The notes under the pieces were generated by a model, which was not told the DNA's origin, made no database searches, and worked only from the letters and a program-made list of their open reading frames with translations. Shown one piece after another: positions 28,484 through 37,469 of a DNA stretch of 46,750 nucleotides. Origin of the DNA: DASTPP01 sp035762175. Lineage in GTDB: Bacteria; Myxococcota_A; Polyangia; Polyangiales; Polyangiaceae. Both the position numbers and the translations under genes were made by a program. Where the stretch lies: assembly GCA_035762175.1 (NCBI GenBank), contig DASTPP010000085.1, positions 1 through 46,750 of the forward strand, written 5' to 3'. How positions within the stretch are numbered: the first letter of the stretch is position 1; the number at the start of each line of letters is the position of its first letter.

Positions 28484-31477
28484 TCACCGCTCCTTCGAGC
28501 CGCGTCGAGGGGCGTCGCTCGCGCAACGAAACCCGATGTCCCGGGCGTAGGTCTCCGCAGGCTGCAGCGCCGTGCCCGAGCTCAAGAGGTTGCAGAGGTT
28601 GGTGCTGTGCCAGCTTCCGCCGCGCACGACCTTGCGCCCGGCGCCGTCGTCGTCACTGGCCCACTCGGCGACGTTGCTGCCAAGGTCGTAGACGCCCTCG
28701 GGAGAGCGGTCGAACGCCGAGGCCGGGACGTCGCGAGGCCCGTCGCTGGCGCCCGCACGGCCGCCGAACGCGATGCTCCCGGGCTGTGGGCGCTCGGCCC
28801 CCCAGGGGAAGGGTCGAGCCTGCGGGCCTTTCGCGGCGAGCTCCCATTCGGCGCTCGAGGGGAGGCGCTTGCCCATCGCACGGCAGTACTCGTTCGCGCC
28901 CTGCCAGGTGATGCAGACGGCCGGGCGTCGCCGGCCGCTCGGGCCCACTCGCACACCGCCCGCCTTGGCGACGAGGCCGCCGCCGCACTCGTCGCCCGCC
29001 CGCACGAGAGGCACCGGAGGGGTCGCGTTCGTAAGCACGATGCCCGAGCCGCTCTGGGCCAGGTGCCAGGCGCCCCGACGCCCCTCGAGCCAGCGGCCGA
29101 AGTCTTCGTTCGTCACCTCGGTCGCATCGAGCCAAAAGCTCGCGACGTCGACCGAGCGCCCCCAGCGGGGGCAGGTGCCCTTCTTACAATCTTCAGCGCC
29201 CCCGTCGGTCTTGCATTCGGGGGGGCGAGCCGTCACATCGACGGACCCAATCTCGATACGCGCGCCTTCGATGAAGATCATGCCCGGCAGAGAGTCGGGC
29301 GGCGAAGACGACACCGTGGGGGGCAGCCCCGACGGCGAAGACGAAGGGGAGGGGAGTGGCACCCACGGCGAAGGGGGGGCGGGTTGAAGACCCAACTCAG
29401 GCGGCGACCCCGGCGGGGGGAGGGCCGATGCTGACGCGGGGAGGGGCGTTGGAGACGACGGCGCGCCGAGAGCGGCCGAATCGAGCGGGGGGGCCCAGAA
29501 CGCCTTCAAAATCAAGGCAAGGGCGATGGCGCCGCCCGCAGCGAGCTCGAGCAAGAGCGCCGGGGCGAGGCCGCGGCGCCACCACGGCGGCTTGACGAAC
29601 GAGACGCGGGCCGCGTCGCCCTTGCGACGCTCGACGAGTCGGGGGGCAGAGCCCTGGGCGGCGTTCGCCACTTCGACGGCCGTCACGCCCAGGTCGAAGG
29701 CGGCCCGCACCGAGCGGCCATAACCGAGCGCCTCGTAAAAGGCGGCGGCGAACCCTCGCGCCCCCCGGTCGGATACCTCGCCCCTCATGCCGACCGCGAG
29801 CCCGACGAACTCGCCGACGGCGGCGGCATGCTCGGCGCTGAAGCACGCGTTGAAGACGACGAGGCGCACGTCACCGCGTAGCGTCCGGAAGAGCGAGGCG
29901 AGGGTCGCGGTCGACACGGGGGCGGGCCGGCCCCGTTCGTCGAGCAGCAGGAGCTCGGCGCCCTCGGCCCCGTGCCCCGCGACGTGGACGACGTGGGGCT
30001 CGTGCTCGAGCAGGGCACTTTGCAAATCGTCGGCCCGCGCCGCCAAGCAAGGGGGTAGCAGCTCGAAGGCGTCGCGATGGCGCGAAGCACGTAGCTTGGC
30101 CATCATGGCGCGGTATTCATCGTTGAGCCGCAGCGGGCGCTCGTTGAGCGCGTTCGCCTCGATGAAGAGAATCTTGATGCGCCCGCGATCGGGTGGCTTC
30201 GGGGTGTGCGTCCCGGCGGGGGGCGTCGTGTCTTCGAAGTGCTTCGGCCCGGCCAGAGCCCGCTCACGCGTCGCCGGCCCGGTCGCGCCGCTCGAGCCCG
30301 TGCCTGGCCCAGCGCCGCTCGCCGACGACTCGGCCCCCAAGGGCGCCACATTGCGCGCATCGTGCACCACGTCGCGCGTCTGCAATTCGCCCCCGGCCGG
30401 CCCGGGGCCTTGCCCGAGTGCGCCCGCCGGGCTGCTCAAGACGGCCTCGCCGGTCTCGCCTGCTTCGCCCGCCTCGCCCGCCTCGCCCGCCTCGCCAGCA
30501 TCGCCTGCCTTGCCGGCCTCGCCGGCCTCGCCCAGCGCAGGGGCCCGAGGCCCTTCTCTCGGGGGGAGCGTTTCGGCGCTCACCTCGCCACAGGTGGGCT
30601 TCTGCTCGCTCGTCGCCGGCGCGCGGGGCAGGAGCGCGAGTGCGAGCTGTTCGGCCATTTCTTGCGCATTCTCGAAACGGTGGGCCGGGTCATATTCGGT
30701 CGCCCGCACCCACCACCGGTCGAACGCCTCGGGCAGATCACCGCAGACGGACGAAGGCAGCGGCAGCCGGCCGGCCCCGATCTGGCCCATGATATAGCGC
30801 ACGTCGGCCCCGCGAAGCGGCCTCTGCCCGGTCATGCACTCGAACACGACGACCGCGAGCGACCACAGGTCGGTGCGATGGTCGACCCCTTTGGCCCCCC
30901 AGCACTGCTCGGGGCTCATGTAACAGGGCGTGCCAAGCACCTCGTGCGTGCCCGTCAGCGTGCCCGCGTCGTCGTCGCCGTCGTACTTCGCGATGCCAAA
31001 GTCGACGATCTTGACGAGGAGGCGCCCCCCCTCGCTCGTCAGAAACAGGTTCGAAGGCTTCACGTCGCGATGCACGACGCCGGCGCCATGCACCACGGCG
31101 AGGGCCCGGGCCACCTGCCCCACGATCTCGACCGTGAGCGCCGCGCTCAAGGGGCCAGAGCGCTTGAGGCGGCTGGCGAGGGTCTCGCCCTCCAAACGCT
31201 CCATCGCAAGGTAGGGCAGACCTTGCCACTCGCCTGCGTCGAACACCTGCACGATATGCGGGCTGCGCAGCCTCGCCAGGGCGCGCGCCTCGCGAACGAA
31301 GCGACGGCGGAACGCCCCCTCGGCCTCGCCCCCGCCGTGCTCGATGAACTTGAGCGCGCAGGGGGCCTTCAGCTCGACGTGGTCGGCGGCCCAGACCGTG
31401 CCCATGCCCCCCCGGGCGATGGGCTGCCGTAGCAAGAAGCGCCCTGCGATGAGCAGATTCGGGGCGATCTCGACCAT
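28484..31477 (-). CDS. Ser/Thr kinase - CHAT protease - SUMF1 (FGE-like) fusion protein
   Basis: Length 997 aa. ATG 31477 is chosen because GGAGGG lies five bases upstream; longer starts lack one. Residues 12-285 are a Hanks kinase (ARGGMGTVWAADH, Lys in ALKFIE, HRDVKPSNLF with D138, DFGIAK, MSPEQ). Residues 290-430 are low complexity with a Gly-Glu-Ala repeat (316-345). Residues 433-605 are a CHAT caspase-like domain with VVHVAGHG (H502) and VVFNACFSAEH (C545). A membrane helix lies at 637-660. Residues 731-985 are a SUMF1/FGE-type domain (PGMIFIEGARIEIGS, LDATEVTNEDF, GKRLPSSAEWELAAKG, VVRGGSW, IGFRCA). Only one Cys is seen in its active-site region (STNLCNLL), so formylglycine formation is doubtful and a binding role likelier. 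Kinase and CHAT face the cytosol in this layout. Confidence 0.93.
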   Translation of the reverse strand: MVEIAPNLLIAGRFLLRQPIARGGMGTVWAADHVELKAPCALKFIEHGGGEAEGAFRRRFVREARALARLRSPHIVQVFDAGEWQGLPYLAMERLEGETLASRLKRSGPLSAALTVEIVGQVARALAVVHGAGVVHRDVKPSNLFLTSEGGRLLVKIVDFGIAKYDGDDDAGTLTGTHEVLGTPCYMSPEQCWGAKGVDHRTDLWSLAVVVFECMTGQRPLRGADVRYIMGQIGAGRLPLPSSVCGDLPEAFDRWWVRATEYDPAHRFENAQEMAEQLALALLPRAPATSEQKPTCGEVSAETLPPREGPRAPALGEAGEAGKAGDAGEAGEAGEAGEAGETGEAVLSSPAGALGQGPGPAGGELQTRDVVHDARNVAPLGAESSASGAGPGTGSSGATGPATRERALAGPKHFEDTTPPAGTHTPKPPDRGRIKILFIEANALNERPLRLNDEYRAMMAKLRASRHRDAFELLPPCLAARADDLQSALLEHEPHVVHVAGHGAEGAELLLLDERGRPAPVSTATLASLFRTLRGDVRLVVFNACFSAEHAAAVGEFVGLAVGMRGEVSDRGARGFAAAFYEALGYGRSVRAAFDLGVTAVEVANAAQGSAPRLVERRKGDAARVSFVKPPWWRRGLAPALLLELAAGGAIALALILKAFWAPPLDSAALGAPSSPTPLPASASALPPPGSPPELGLQPAPPSPWVPLPSPSSSPSGLPPTVSSSPPDSLPGMIFIEGARIEIGSVDVTARPPECKTDGGAEDCKKGTCPRWGRSVDVASFWLDATEVTNEDFGRWLEGRRGAWHLAQSGSGIVLTNATPPVPLVRAGDECGGGLVAKAGGVRVGPSGRRRPAVCITWQGANEYCRAMGKRLPSSAEWELAAKGPQARPFPWGAERPQPGSIAFGGRAGASDGPRDVPASAFDRSPEGVYDLGSNVAEWASDDDGAGRKVVRGGSWHSTNLCNLLSSGTALQPAETYARDIGFRCASDAPRRGSKER

Positions 31478-31868
31478 CGAAACCCTCCGCCCGGCCATGC
31501 GTACCGTGCCGCCCGATGAAGTCGTAAAGCAAATGCCTGCCCACAAGCAATCAGATTCTCACGCGAAACGAAGAAACGAGACCCGCCCTCCATTTGCCCC
31601 AACGCTCCCCGCACACGCCATCACGTTGTAGGTGCTCGCAAACCGGCTTCAGGCGTCAGGCTGAGCCGTGTCTCGCAGAGTCGGGCTGACAACTCGGTCG
31701 AAGATGGTGCGGTCCGAGGGCTGCCGAGCAGACCATCGCCTTTCGGCCTCGCGTCTCGAGAAGCCCTGCGAGGCAGACAGGTACAATCGTCACAAACCCG
31801 CCTCGAGCGTTGCGAACACTTCACGACAACCCACACAAACGCGAGACCCGTCGCGACGGCCCCACGCT
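31478..31868. other. 391-bp spacer with lower GC content, likely promoter region
   Basis: The spacer lies between the kinase-CHAT start and the end of the TPR-CHAT gene (both minus strand). The segment 31500-31620 is clearly less GC-rich than neighbouring DNA, typical of a promoter here, and would serve the kinase-CHAT/DUF4384 operon. No clear -35/-10 or -24/-12 pair was found. The 31620-31868 part shows no coding similarity. Confidence 0.4.
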
Positions 31869-34800
31869 CTACCGCGCCCGCCGCCTCGCCCCCGCGATGA
31901 GCGCCCCGAGCGCCAACGGGGCCCACATGCCCCCCGCCGGCGCCCCGCCCCCCGCCGTGCGGCAGCCGCAGGCGCCGCCGTGCACCGCCACGTCGCGCTT
32001 GGCGTCTTCGAGCGCGCCGGCGTCGAGCGGCCGCCAGTCGCCCGAGGGCACGAACGCCGCCCAGTAGAACGGGTGCGCCGTCGCCGGGGCGGCGAGCAGC
32101 GACAGGCGCGCCCGCCGCAGCGCCTCGGAGCGGCCGGCACCGGCGGCCAGCTCGCCGTAGTAGAAGCCCATCAGCTTGCTGGTGGCTGCGTCGCTCACGC
32201 TCCAGAGGCTGACGACCTGCGATTCTGCTCCGGCGACCGTCAGCGCTCGGCGAAGGCCGTACACGCCCTCGCCGTCGCCGAGCTGGCCCAACCCGGTCTC
32301 GCAGGCCGAGAGCACGACGAGCTGCGTGCCCCACAGGTCGAGCCCCGCCGCCTCGCGCGCCGTCAGTACCGCGTCGGGCCCCCGGTTGGCGCCGGCGAAA
32401 GCGAGGCCTGCCAGGTCGAGCGCGCCTTCGGGGTCACCCTCATCAGGCGGCGGGGGCAAGCCCTCGAGCCGCAAGCCGCGCGGGCGCACGCTCGAAGCGG
32501 CGCCCTGCGCCGGCGGTGGTGGGGCGCCCGGACGGCGGACGAATCCGTGGGTGGCGACGTGGACGAAGAGCGGGGCGTGCGCTTGGGTCAGCGCGTCCTT
32601 GCGGGCGCGTAGTCCGGTAAGCACCGAGGCCGAAGGAAAGTGCCGGCGGAGGGCCTCGGCCTCGGCGGTGGCGCCGGGCAAGGGGACGAAGGGCTTGCCG
32701 CCCGGCCCATAGTCGGGTGCGGCGACGACGAGCGGGCCGGAGCGGGCGGGCGCATGCTGGCTGCGGCGGACCAGATCGCGGCCGCTGCTGAGGTAGGTGA
32801 GGAGCGCGCGCTCGAGCAGGTAGCTCCCTTGCTCATCGACCAGCGCTTCGAAGGGTACCAAGTGTAGAACGGCATCGGGGGCGAGGAGAAGGTGCGGCGT
32901 CTCGCCGAGGGCAGGGCGCAGGGGGGCGAAGATGAGCGCGTCGAGCGCGCGGAGCGGCCCGCGCGCCTCGCCCACAGGCCGGGTCAGCGCACGGCGCGCG
33001 GCCTCGATGGCGGCTTCGATCGGCGCGGCCTCGCCGAGCGGTATCGACTGCGGCGGCCCCTGGCGGCGGAGCACGTACGCGACGTAGCGCGCTTCGTTCC
33101 AGTGGTTTTTGCCCTTGGGGTCGAAGTGGCGGTAGCGCACGAACTCGACCAGCGCGGCGTCTTCGGGCAGGGCCGCCTGCACCCGCTTGATGGTAATGGG
33201 GGTACTCTGCGCCCGGAAGGCGGCGCTCTTCCGGCCGAGCTCGGTCTCGCGCCGGTCGACCTCGTCCTGGAGCGCCCGCACCATCGCGACTTGCGTGGCG
33301 CGGGCACCACTCTGCAAGACGGCGAGCTCGGCCTGCTTGGCCACGAGTTCGTCGAGCTCGGCCCGCAAGGCAGACGTGAAGTTTCTGCGTAGTGCCGCGC
33401 GAGCGGTCGCCGTTTCGTCGAGCACGCGGCCCTTGCGCCGTAGGGCCGTGACGAGCGCGAGCCGAACCGCATCTTCGTCGCCGGGCGCGTCGTGGGCTTG
33501 AAAGGAGGCGAGCCAGTCAGCCTCACTGCGCACCGTCTCGAGCAGCCTCCGCTTGCGAACTTCGGGCAGGGCGCCGAGCTCGGCGTCGAGGTGCCGTTCG
33601 CGTATCGCCGCCGCCCGCGCCGCGTAGGCGAGCGCGGGCTGCCGGTGGCCTTGCGCCTGGTAGAGCGAGGCCAGGCTCTCGAGCGAGGCGGCCACGTCGG
33701 GGTGCCCGGGGCCGAGCGCCTTCTCGCGGATGCGCAGGGCGTGCACGTGCAGCTGACTGGCGTGCTCGTACGCGCCCTGTTCCTGGTAGACCGCGGCCAG
33801 GCCGTTGAAGCCCTCGGCCACGTCGGGGTGTTCTTGGCCGAGCGCCCTCTTGCGAATGTCGAGAGCGCGCGATACGAGTAGCTCGGCCTCTCCGTACGCA
33901 CCCCGCACCCGGTAGAGTAGGGCCAAGCTGTTGAGCGAGTCGGCCACTGAGGGGTGTTCCGGGTCGAACGTCTGCTCGCGAATTCGCAGCGCCCGTAGGT
34001 AGAGCGGCCTGGCCTCTTCGTAGGCGCCTCGCCGCTCGTAGAGCAGGGCCAGGCCGTTGAGCAGGGGGGCCACCAAGGGGTGCTCTTGGCCGAAAGCCTT
34101 CTCGCCGATGCGAAGCGCCCGCAGGTAGAGCGGCCCGGCCTTATCGTACGCACCTTGCTCGAGGTAAAGGCCGGCCAGGTCGTTCAGGTCGATGACCGTG
34201 TTGGGGTGCTCGCGGCCGAGTTCTCTCTCGTCGATCCGCAGGGCGCGTTCAAAGAGCGGTTCGGCGCGCGCGTACTCCCCCAGGTCGCGGTAGAGCCCTG
34301 CCAGGTAGTTGAGGTCCGCCGCCACGGCGGGGTGTTCTCGACCGAGTTGACTCTCGTGAATGGCCAATGCGCGCAAAAAGAGCGGCTCGGCGCGCGCGTA
34401 CGCCCCCTGCGCTTGGTAGAGCAAGGCCAGGTTGTCGAGGCTTTGACCCACGTCAGGGTGCCTTCGGCCGAGCGCCCGCTCGCGCAGGGTCAAGGCCCGC
34501 AAAAGCAGCGGTTCGGCGCGCGCGTAGGCGCCCAGGTCGCGATAGAGCCAGGCCAAGTTGTTGAGGGCAGCGGCCACGCCGAGGTGCTCTCGACCGAGCT
34601 TGCTCTCGCCGAGCGCCAAGGCGCGCTGAAAGAAAGACTCCGCAGGCCGAAATTGGCCTAGGCGGTGGTGTATTGTCCCCACCAGAGCGAGGTTCATTAC
34701 GATCGCCAGTTTGTCGGCTTCCGGCTGCGACTCATGCAGCCAGAGCGCCCTTTGGGCCAGCCACAATGCAGCTCTGTACTTGCCTTCATTCATGAGGCGT

Positions 34801-35276
34801 TCCGCCTTCAAACTCAGCTCGAACACATCGTCCGGGAAGTCACGCCGGGTCAGCTCCGGTGGAGCTTGATACGCCTTGTCCCACAGCCGTTGGATAGCCA
34901 GCGCTCTGGCTTCCTCCTTCGAAAGGCCCTCAAACGGTGACCGGTCGGGGTTGCTGAATCTTCCCTTACCGGGTGGCTTCGCCTTCCGGTGCCCCCCGGG
35001 GCCATCGCCCCCGGGGGGCTGCGCCTGCCGGTTCGGCCGGTACACTTCGGCCGTGGGGGGCTGCGCCTGCCGGTTCGGCCGGTACACTTCGGCCGTGGGG
35101 GGCTCCGCCTCCCGGTACGATCTGGACCCTTCAGCCGAACTGCCGCGAGAGCCCTGCTCAGATGGCGGCAGGTCGCACATTCGCCGCGAAGCAGTTTGCG
35201 CGTAGGCTCGCGACGTAAAAGGAAACGTTACCAGGCAGCATAGAAGTGGCCCAAGGCAACGAACTCGCCGAACCAT
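31869..35276 (-). CDS. Exported TPR-CHAT protein with MYXO-CTERM-like tail
   Basis: Length 1135 aa from ATG 35276; the longer frame would precede a good signal peptide (VRRVRCLGPLLCCLVTFPFT to AYAQ, residues 1-29). Residues 30-100 include a 14-aa repeat (YRPNRQAQPPTAEV). Residues about 170-565 hold ten or so 42-aa tetratricopeptide repeats (ALNNLAWLYRDLGAYARAEP type). The C-terminal third is a CHAT domain: HVATHGFVR with H910 and VVLSACETGLG with C992, plus LLAPDAVLHLVPFEAL before them. The end, CGCRTAGGG then a hydrophobic stretch (MWAPLALGALIAGA) and RRRAR, is the Gly-Cys / helix / Arg layout of MYXO-CTERM sorting signals. Predicted exported and anchored at the surface, which is unusual for a CHAT protein. 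Confidence 0.92.
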   Translation of the reverse strand: MVRRVRCLGPLLCCLVTFPFTSRAYAQTASRRMCDLPPSEQGSRGSSAEGSRSYREAEPPTAEVYRPNRQAQPPTAEVYRPNRQAQPPGGDGPGGHRKAKPPGKGRFSNPDRSPFEGLSKEEARALAIQRLWDKAYQAPPELTRRDFPDDVFELSLKAERLMNEGKYRAALWLAQRALWLHESQPEADKLAIVMNLALVGTIHHRLGQFRPAESFFQRALALGESKLGREHLGVAAALNNLAWLYRDLGAYARAEPLLLRALTLRERALGRRHPDVGQSLDNLALLYQAQGAYARAEPLFLRALAIHESQLGREHPAVAADLNYLAGLYRDLGEYARAEPLFERALRIDERELGREHPNTVIDLNDLAGLYLEQGAYDKAGPLYLRALRIGEKAFGQEHPLVAPLLNGLALLYERRGAYEEARPLYLRALRIREQTFDPEHPSVADSLNSLALLYRVRGAYGEAELLVSRALDIRKRALGQEHPDVAEGFNGLAAVYQEQGAYEHASQLHVHALRIREKALGPGHPDVAASLESLASLYQAQGHRQPALAYAARAAAIRERHLDAELGALPEVRKRRLLETVRSEADWLASFQAHDAPGDEDAVRLALVTALRRKGRVLDETATARAALRRNFTSALRAELDELVAKQAELAVLQSGARATQVAMVRALQDEVDRRETELGRKSAAFRAQSTPITIKRVQAALPEDAALVEFVRYRHFDPKGKNHWNEARYVAYVLRRQGPPQSIPLGEAAPIEAAIEAARRALTRPVGEARGPLRALDALIFAPLRPALGETPHLLLAPDAVLHLVPFEALVDEQGSYLLERALLTYLSSGRDLVRRSQHAPARSGPLVVAAPDYGPGGKPFVPLPGATAEAEALRRHFPSASVLTGLRARKDALTQAHAPLFVHVATHGFVRRPGAPPPPAQGAASSVRPRGLRLEGLPPPPDEGDPEGALDLAGLAFAGANRGPDAVLTAREAAGLDLWGTQLVVLSACETGLGQLGDGEGVYGLRRALTVAGAESQVVSLWSVSDAATSKLMGFYYGELAAGAGRSEALRRARLSLLAAPATAHPFYWAAFVPSGDWRPLDAGALEDAKRDVAVHGGACGCRTAGGGAPAGGMWAPLALGALIAGARRRAR
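33620..34700 (-). repeat. 126-bp coding repeats of the TPR array
   Basis: Within the TPR-CHAT gene about nine units of 42 codons repeat the core LNNLAxLYxxxGAYxxAExLxxRAL. Units are related but clearly diverged at DNA level, unlike the WD40 array at 7715-9450, so this array is older. Confidence 0.8.
35017..35125. repeat. 42-bp coding tandem repeat, two full copies and one decayed
   Basis: Units begin at 35017 and 35059 (GGCTGCGCCTGCCGGTTCGG...), with a degraded third at 35101. On the minus strand each encodes the 14-residue YRPNRQAQPPTAEV segment in the linker of the TPR-CHAT protein. The period is a multiple of three, so the frame is kept. Confidence 0.85.
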
Positions 35277-36314
35277 GGCGCCTGGCGCGCTCCGAAGGCT
35301 CGTCGCCTTGCGGCCCCTCTGCCGCCAGGCGCCGTCGAGAATGGCCATGTTCGCGTCCGCGAGGGGCGTCGGCCCGGTCTCACTTCGCACGGGGCATCGT
35401 TCGGCTGAGGCCAGGCGGCGCCGCGACGTGGGCGGGGGCCAACCGTTCGTGGACGGCGCACCTCGAGTAGAATGTGACGATTTCGATGGTCTCTGCCCCC
35501 CACGACCCAACTGTGTGCCCCACTACGGGTGGGCTACGATTTGGACGCTCGAAGCCGCCGGACGACGACAAAGATCTGACCGACCTTATCTTGGCCCCTG
35601 CGGGGTCGACGCCGCCGCGCTACACCCGCTGGGCCTCGCTCTCGGCTCGCCCGGCGGCGCCCTACGACGGCTGAGCGAAGCGCACTCGACGACCACGCTC
35701 ACCTCCCTCTCGGCCCGCCGCGAGCACTCGACGACCCTCCCGAGGCCCCGAAACGGGCTGCGCGAAGGCGTCGATTTCTTCCCAGAGGTCGAGGCGCGAG
35801 GGCACCAAGAACTCGACCTCTCGCCCGGGCCCCTCGCGAGGTGCACGAGGCACTCGAGTGCCCCCTCGAGGCTGCATCCGAGTCGGAGGGGGGGCACTCG
35901 AGTGCTTCGCCGGGCGCTGGTTGGGGTGAGCCAGGCACTCGAGTGCTCCGCCGGGGCACCGGGCCGGGGTGAGCGGGGCACTCGAGTGCTCTGCCCGGGC
36001 GCCGAGTCGGGGTGAGTGGGGCACTCGAGTGCCCGCCGGGGGCCTACCTCGGCCTGGCAGGGGCACTCGAGTGCCCGGGCTGGTCGGGCTCACGAGGGGG
36101 TGGGTGGCTGGGGGAGAGGTGCGACGTCTCGTGGGGGGGTTTGCCCCAAAGGACAGGCTCTGCAGGCCGAAAAAGAGGGGGGCAGAAAAAAATCAAAAAG
36201 GTGAGCAACCGGGTCGGGCGGCTGGCCGAGGGGAAGACAAGAGCGCCCAACTGCCCGCGCCGGTGCGGGTCGGCGGGCCTCGAAACCCATCTCTTTTTTC
36301 TCTCGGAGCCTGCC
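35277..36314. other. 1038-bp spacer upstream of two divergent genes
   Basis: Between the divergent starts at 35276 (minus) and 36315 (plus). The left 400 bp (35277-35680) contain a less GC-rich stretch at 35460-35590, a plausible promoter zone for the TPR-CHAT gene. 35683-36073 is the palindrome array. 36120-36300 is a purine-rich leader (runs of G and A, e.g. around 36175-36200) before the next gene, whose ATG is preceded by GGAG. Open frames crossing the array give only Arg/Gly/Pro-rich sequence and are not called. Confidence 0.5.
35683..36073. repeat. Array of about ten 41-44-bp units carrying the palindrome CACTCGAGTG
   Basis: The perfect 10-bp palindrome CACTCGAGTG starts at 35851, 35895, 35936, 35979, 36022 and 36064, with spacings of 44, 41, 43, 43 and 42 bp. 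Degenerate forms sit in register to the left at 35683 and 35725 (CACTCGACGA) and at 35810 (AACTCGACC). Between palindromes the sequence is also partly conserved (GCCGGG... then GGGGTGAG). The period is close to four helical turns. It has no CRISPR-like unique spacers. Confidence 0.9.
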
Positions 36315-37469
36315 ATGACCAAGCCGAATCTCGAAACGACCAAGCAAGCGACCATCAACCCCTCGAACCGTCCCGCGAACGAAGCCTTCAAGCCCTCGAA
36401 GAAACCCCGCACCAACCTCTCTGCCCTGCCGCCCGAGAAGGGCGGCGCCAGCCCCCGGCGCGCCTCGGCCGCGAAGGGCGGCAGGGCCCCGGCCCGGCCC
36501 CCGACGCGGAAGGAGGGCGCGGCTTCGGGGCGAGCCAAGGCTCCGGTCGACGCGGGCGCGGCGACCTCGCACGGCGACTCGGCTTCGGCCGCCGGGGGCG
36601 ACGAGGCGTCGGGCGACGACGACCCAGCCACTAGACGCGCGACCGAGGCGTGCTTCGCCCGCGCCCGGCCCGCGATCGAGGCGCTGGCCCCCGAGCAGAT
36701 CCGACGCATCAACGTCTACGTGCCGGCGGCCGTGGCCATCGCCGTGGGCGTGTTGCCCAAGCTGAGGGGGCTGCGCGACGCGATGCTCGCCCTCCCCGGC
36801 GGCGCCGACTCGCTCGACAAGCTCGAAGACTATGCCTTCGCCGCGCTCTACGCGCACGCGCTCACCCTCGCCAACGGCGAAGGCGGGACGCGCTTGCGCG
36901 CCCTCTTGCGGGAAGCGACGCCGCTGCGCGAAAAGCTGCTCGCGAGCGCCGAGTTGCTCGCGCGCTTCGGGCACCTCGACGCGGCGCAGGTGGGGGCCAT
37001 CCGCCCGGGCTCGGGCTACCTCGACACGGCCCAAGATCTGGCGGCCCTGGCGGCGATCTTCCGGGCGTCATGGGCGACGATCGGGTCGAAGACGCCCGTC
37101 ACCTTGGCCGAGGTCGAGCGCGCCGCCGAGCTCGGCCCGCTCTTGGTTACGGCCTTCGGCCAGCGGCAGCAAGGCACCGACGGCTCGGGCGACCCGAGCG
37201 AAGCGCACGATCGGCTGGCGCGCGCCTACACCCTGTTCTTCAACGCGTACGACGATTGCCGCCGTGCGGTGTCATTCTTGCGCTGGCGTGAGGGCGACGC
37301 CGACGACTTCGCCCCGACGTTGGGGCAGTCGCGTCGCCGCTCCCGAAGCGCGCCGGCCGACGAGCCGGGCGACGACGGCCCGGCCCCGGGGGGTGAAGCG
37401 CCCGGCGGCGGGCCCGCCCCGGGGGGCGAGACCCCCGGCGACGCGCCGGGCGGCGATAGCGGGGTCTGA
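36315..37469 (+). CDS. Conserved-looking protein of unknown function with disordered termini
   Basis: Length 384 aa, ATG 36315 with GGAG 8 bases upstream. Residues 1-110 are low complexity (Lys/Ala/Gly/Ser). Residues about 112-330 form a compact alpha-helical-looking domain (IRRINVYVPAAVAIAVGVLP, LDKLEDYAFAALYAHALTLA, YTLFFNAYDDCRRAVSFLRW). The tail is a Pro/Gly/Ala-rich repeat (PGGEAPGG). The helical domain has Leu/Ala heptad-like spacing and no Cys-His-Asp catalytic pattern. I do not recognise it. It lies 240 bp after the palindrome array and is convergent with the next gene. Confidence 0.75.
   Translation: MTKPNLETTKQATINPSNRPANEAFKPSKKPRTNLSALPPEKGGASPRRASAAKGGRAPARPPTRKEGAASGRAKAPVDAGAATSHGDSASAAGGDEASGDDDPATRRATEACFARARPAIEALAPEQIRRINVYVPAAVAIAVGVLPKLRGLRDAMLALPGGADSLDKLEDYAFAALYAHALTLANGEGGTRLRALLREATPLREKLLASAELLARFGHLDAAQVGAIRPGSGYLDTAQDLAALAAIFRASWATIGSKTPVTLAEVERAAELGPLLVTAFGQRQQGTDGSGDPSEAHDRLARAYTLFFNAYDDCRRAVSFLRWREGDADDFAPTLGQSRRRSRSAPADEPGDDGPAPGGEAPGGGPAPGGETPGDAPGGDSGV

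Noticed and set aside
28484..29400. SUMF1 region as an active formylglycine-generating enzyme
   Set aside because: The expected pair of active-site Cys residues is not evident (only STNLCNLL is found), and no sulfatase gene is close by.
35683..36073. CRISPR array
   Set aside because: Unit-to-unit differences are not unique spacers, the palindrome is only 10 bp and the intervening sequence is partly conserved. No cas genes are nearby.
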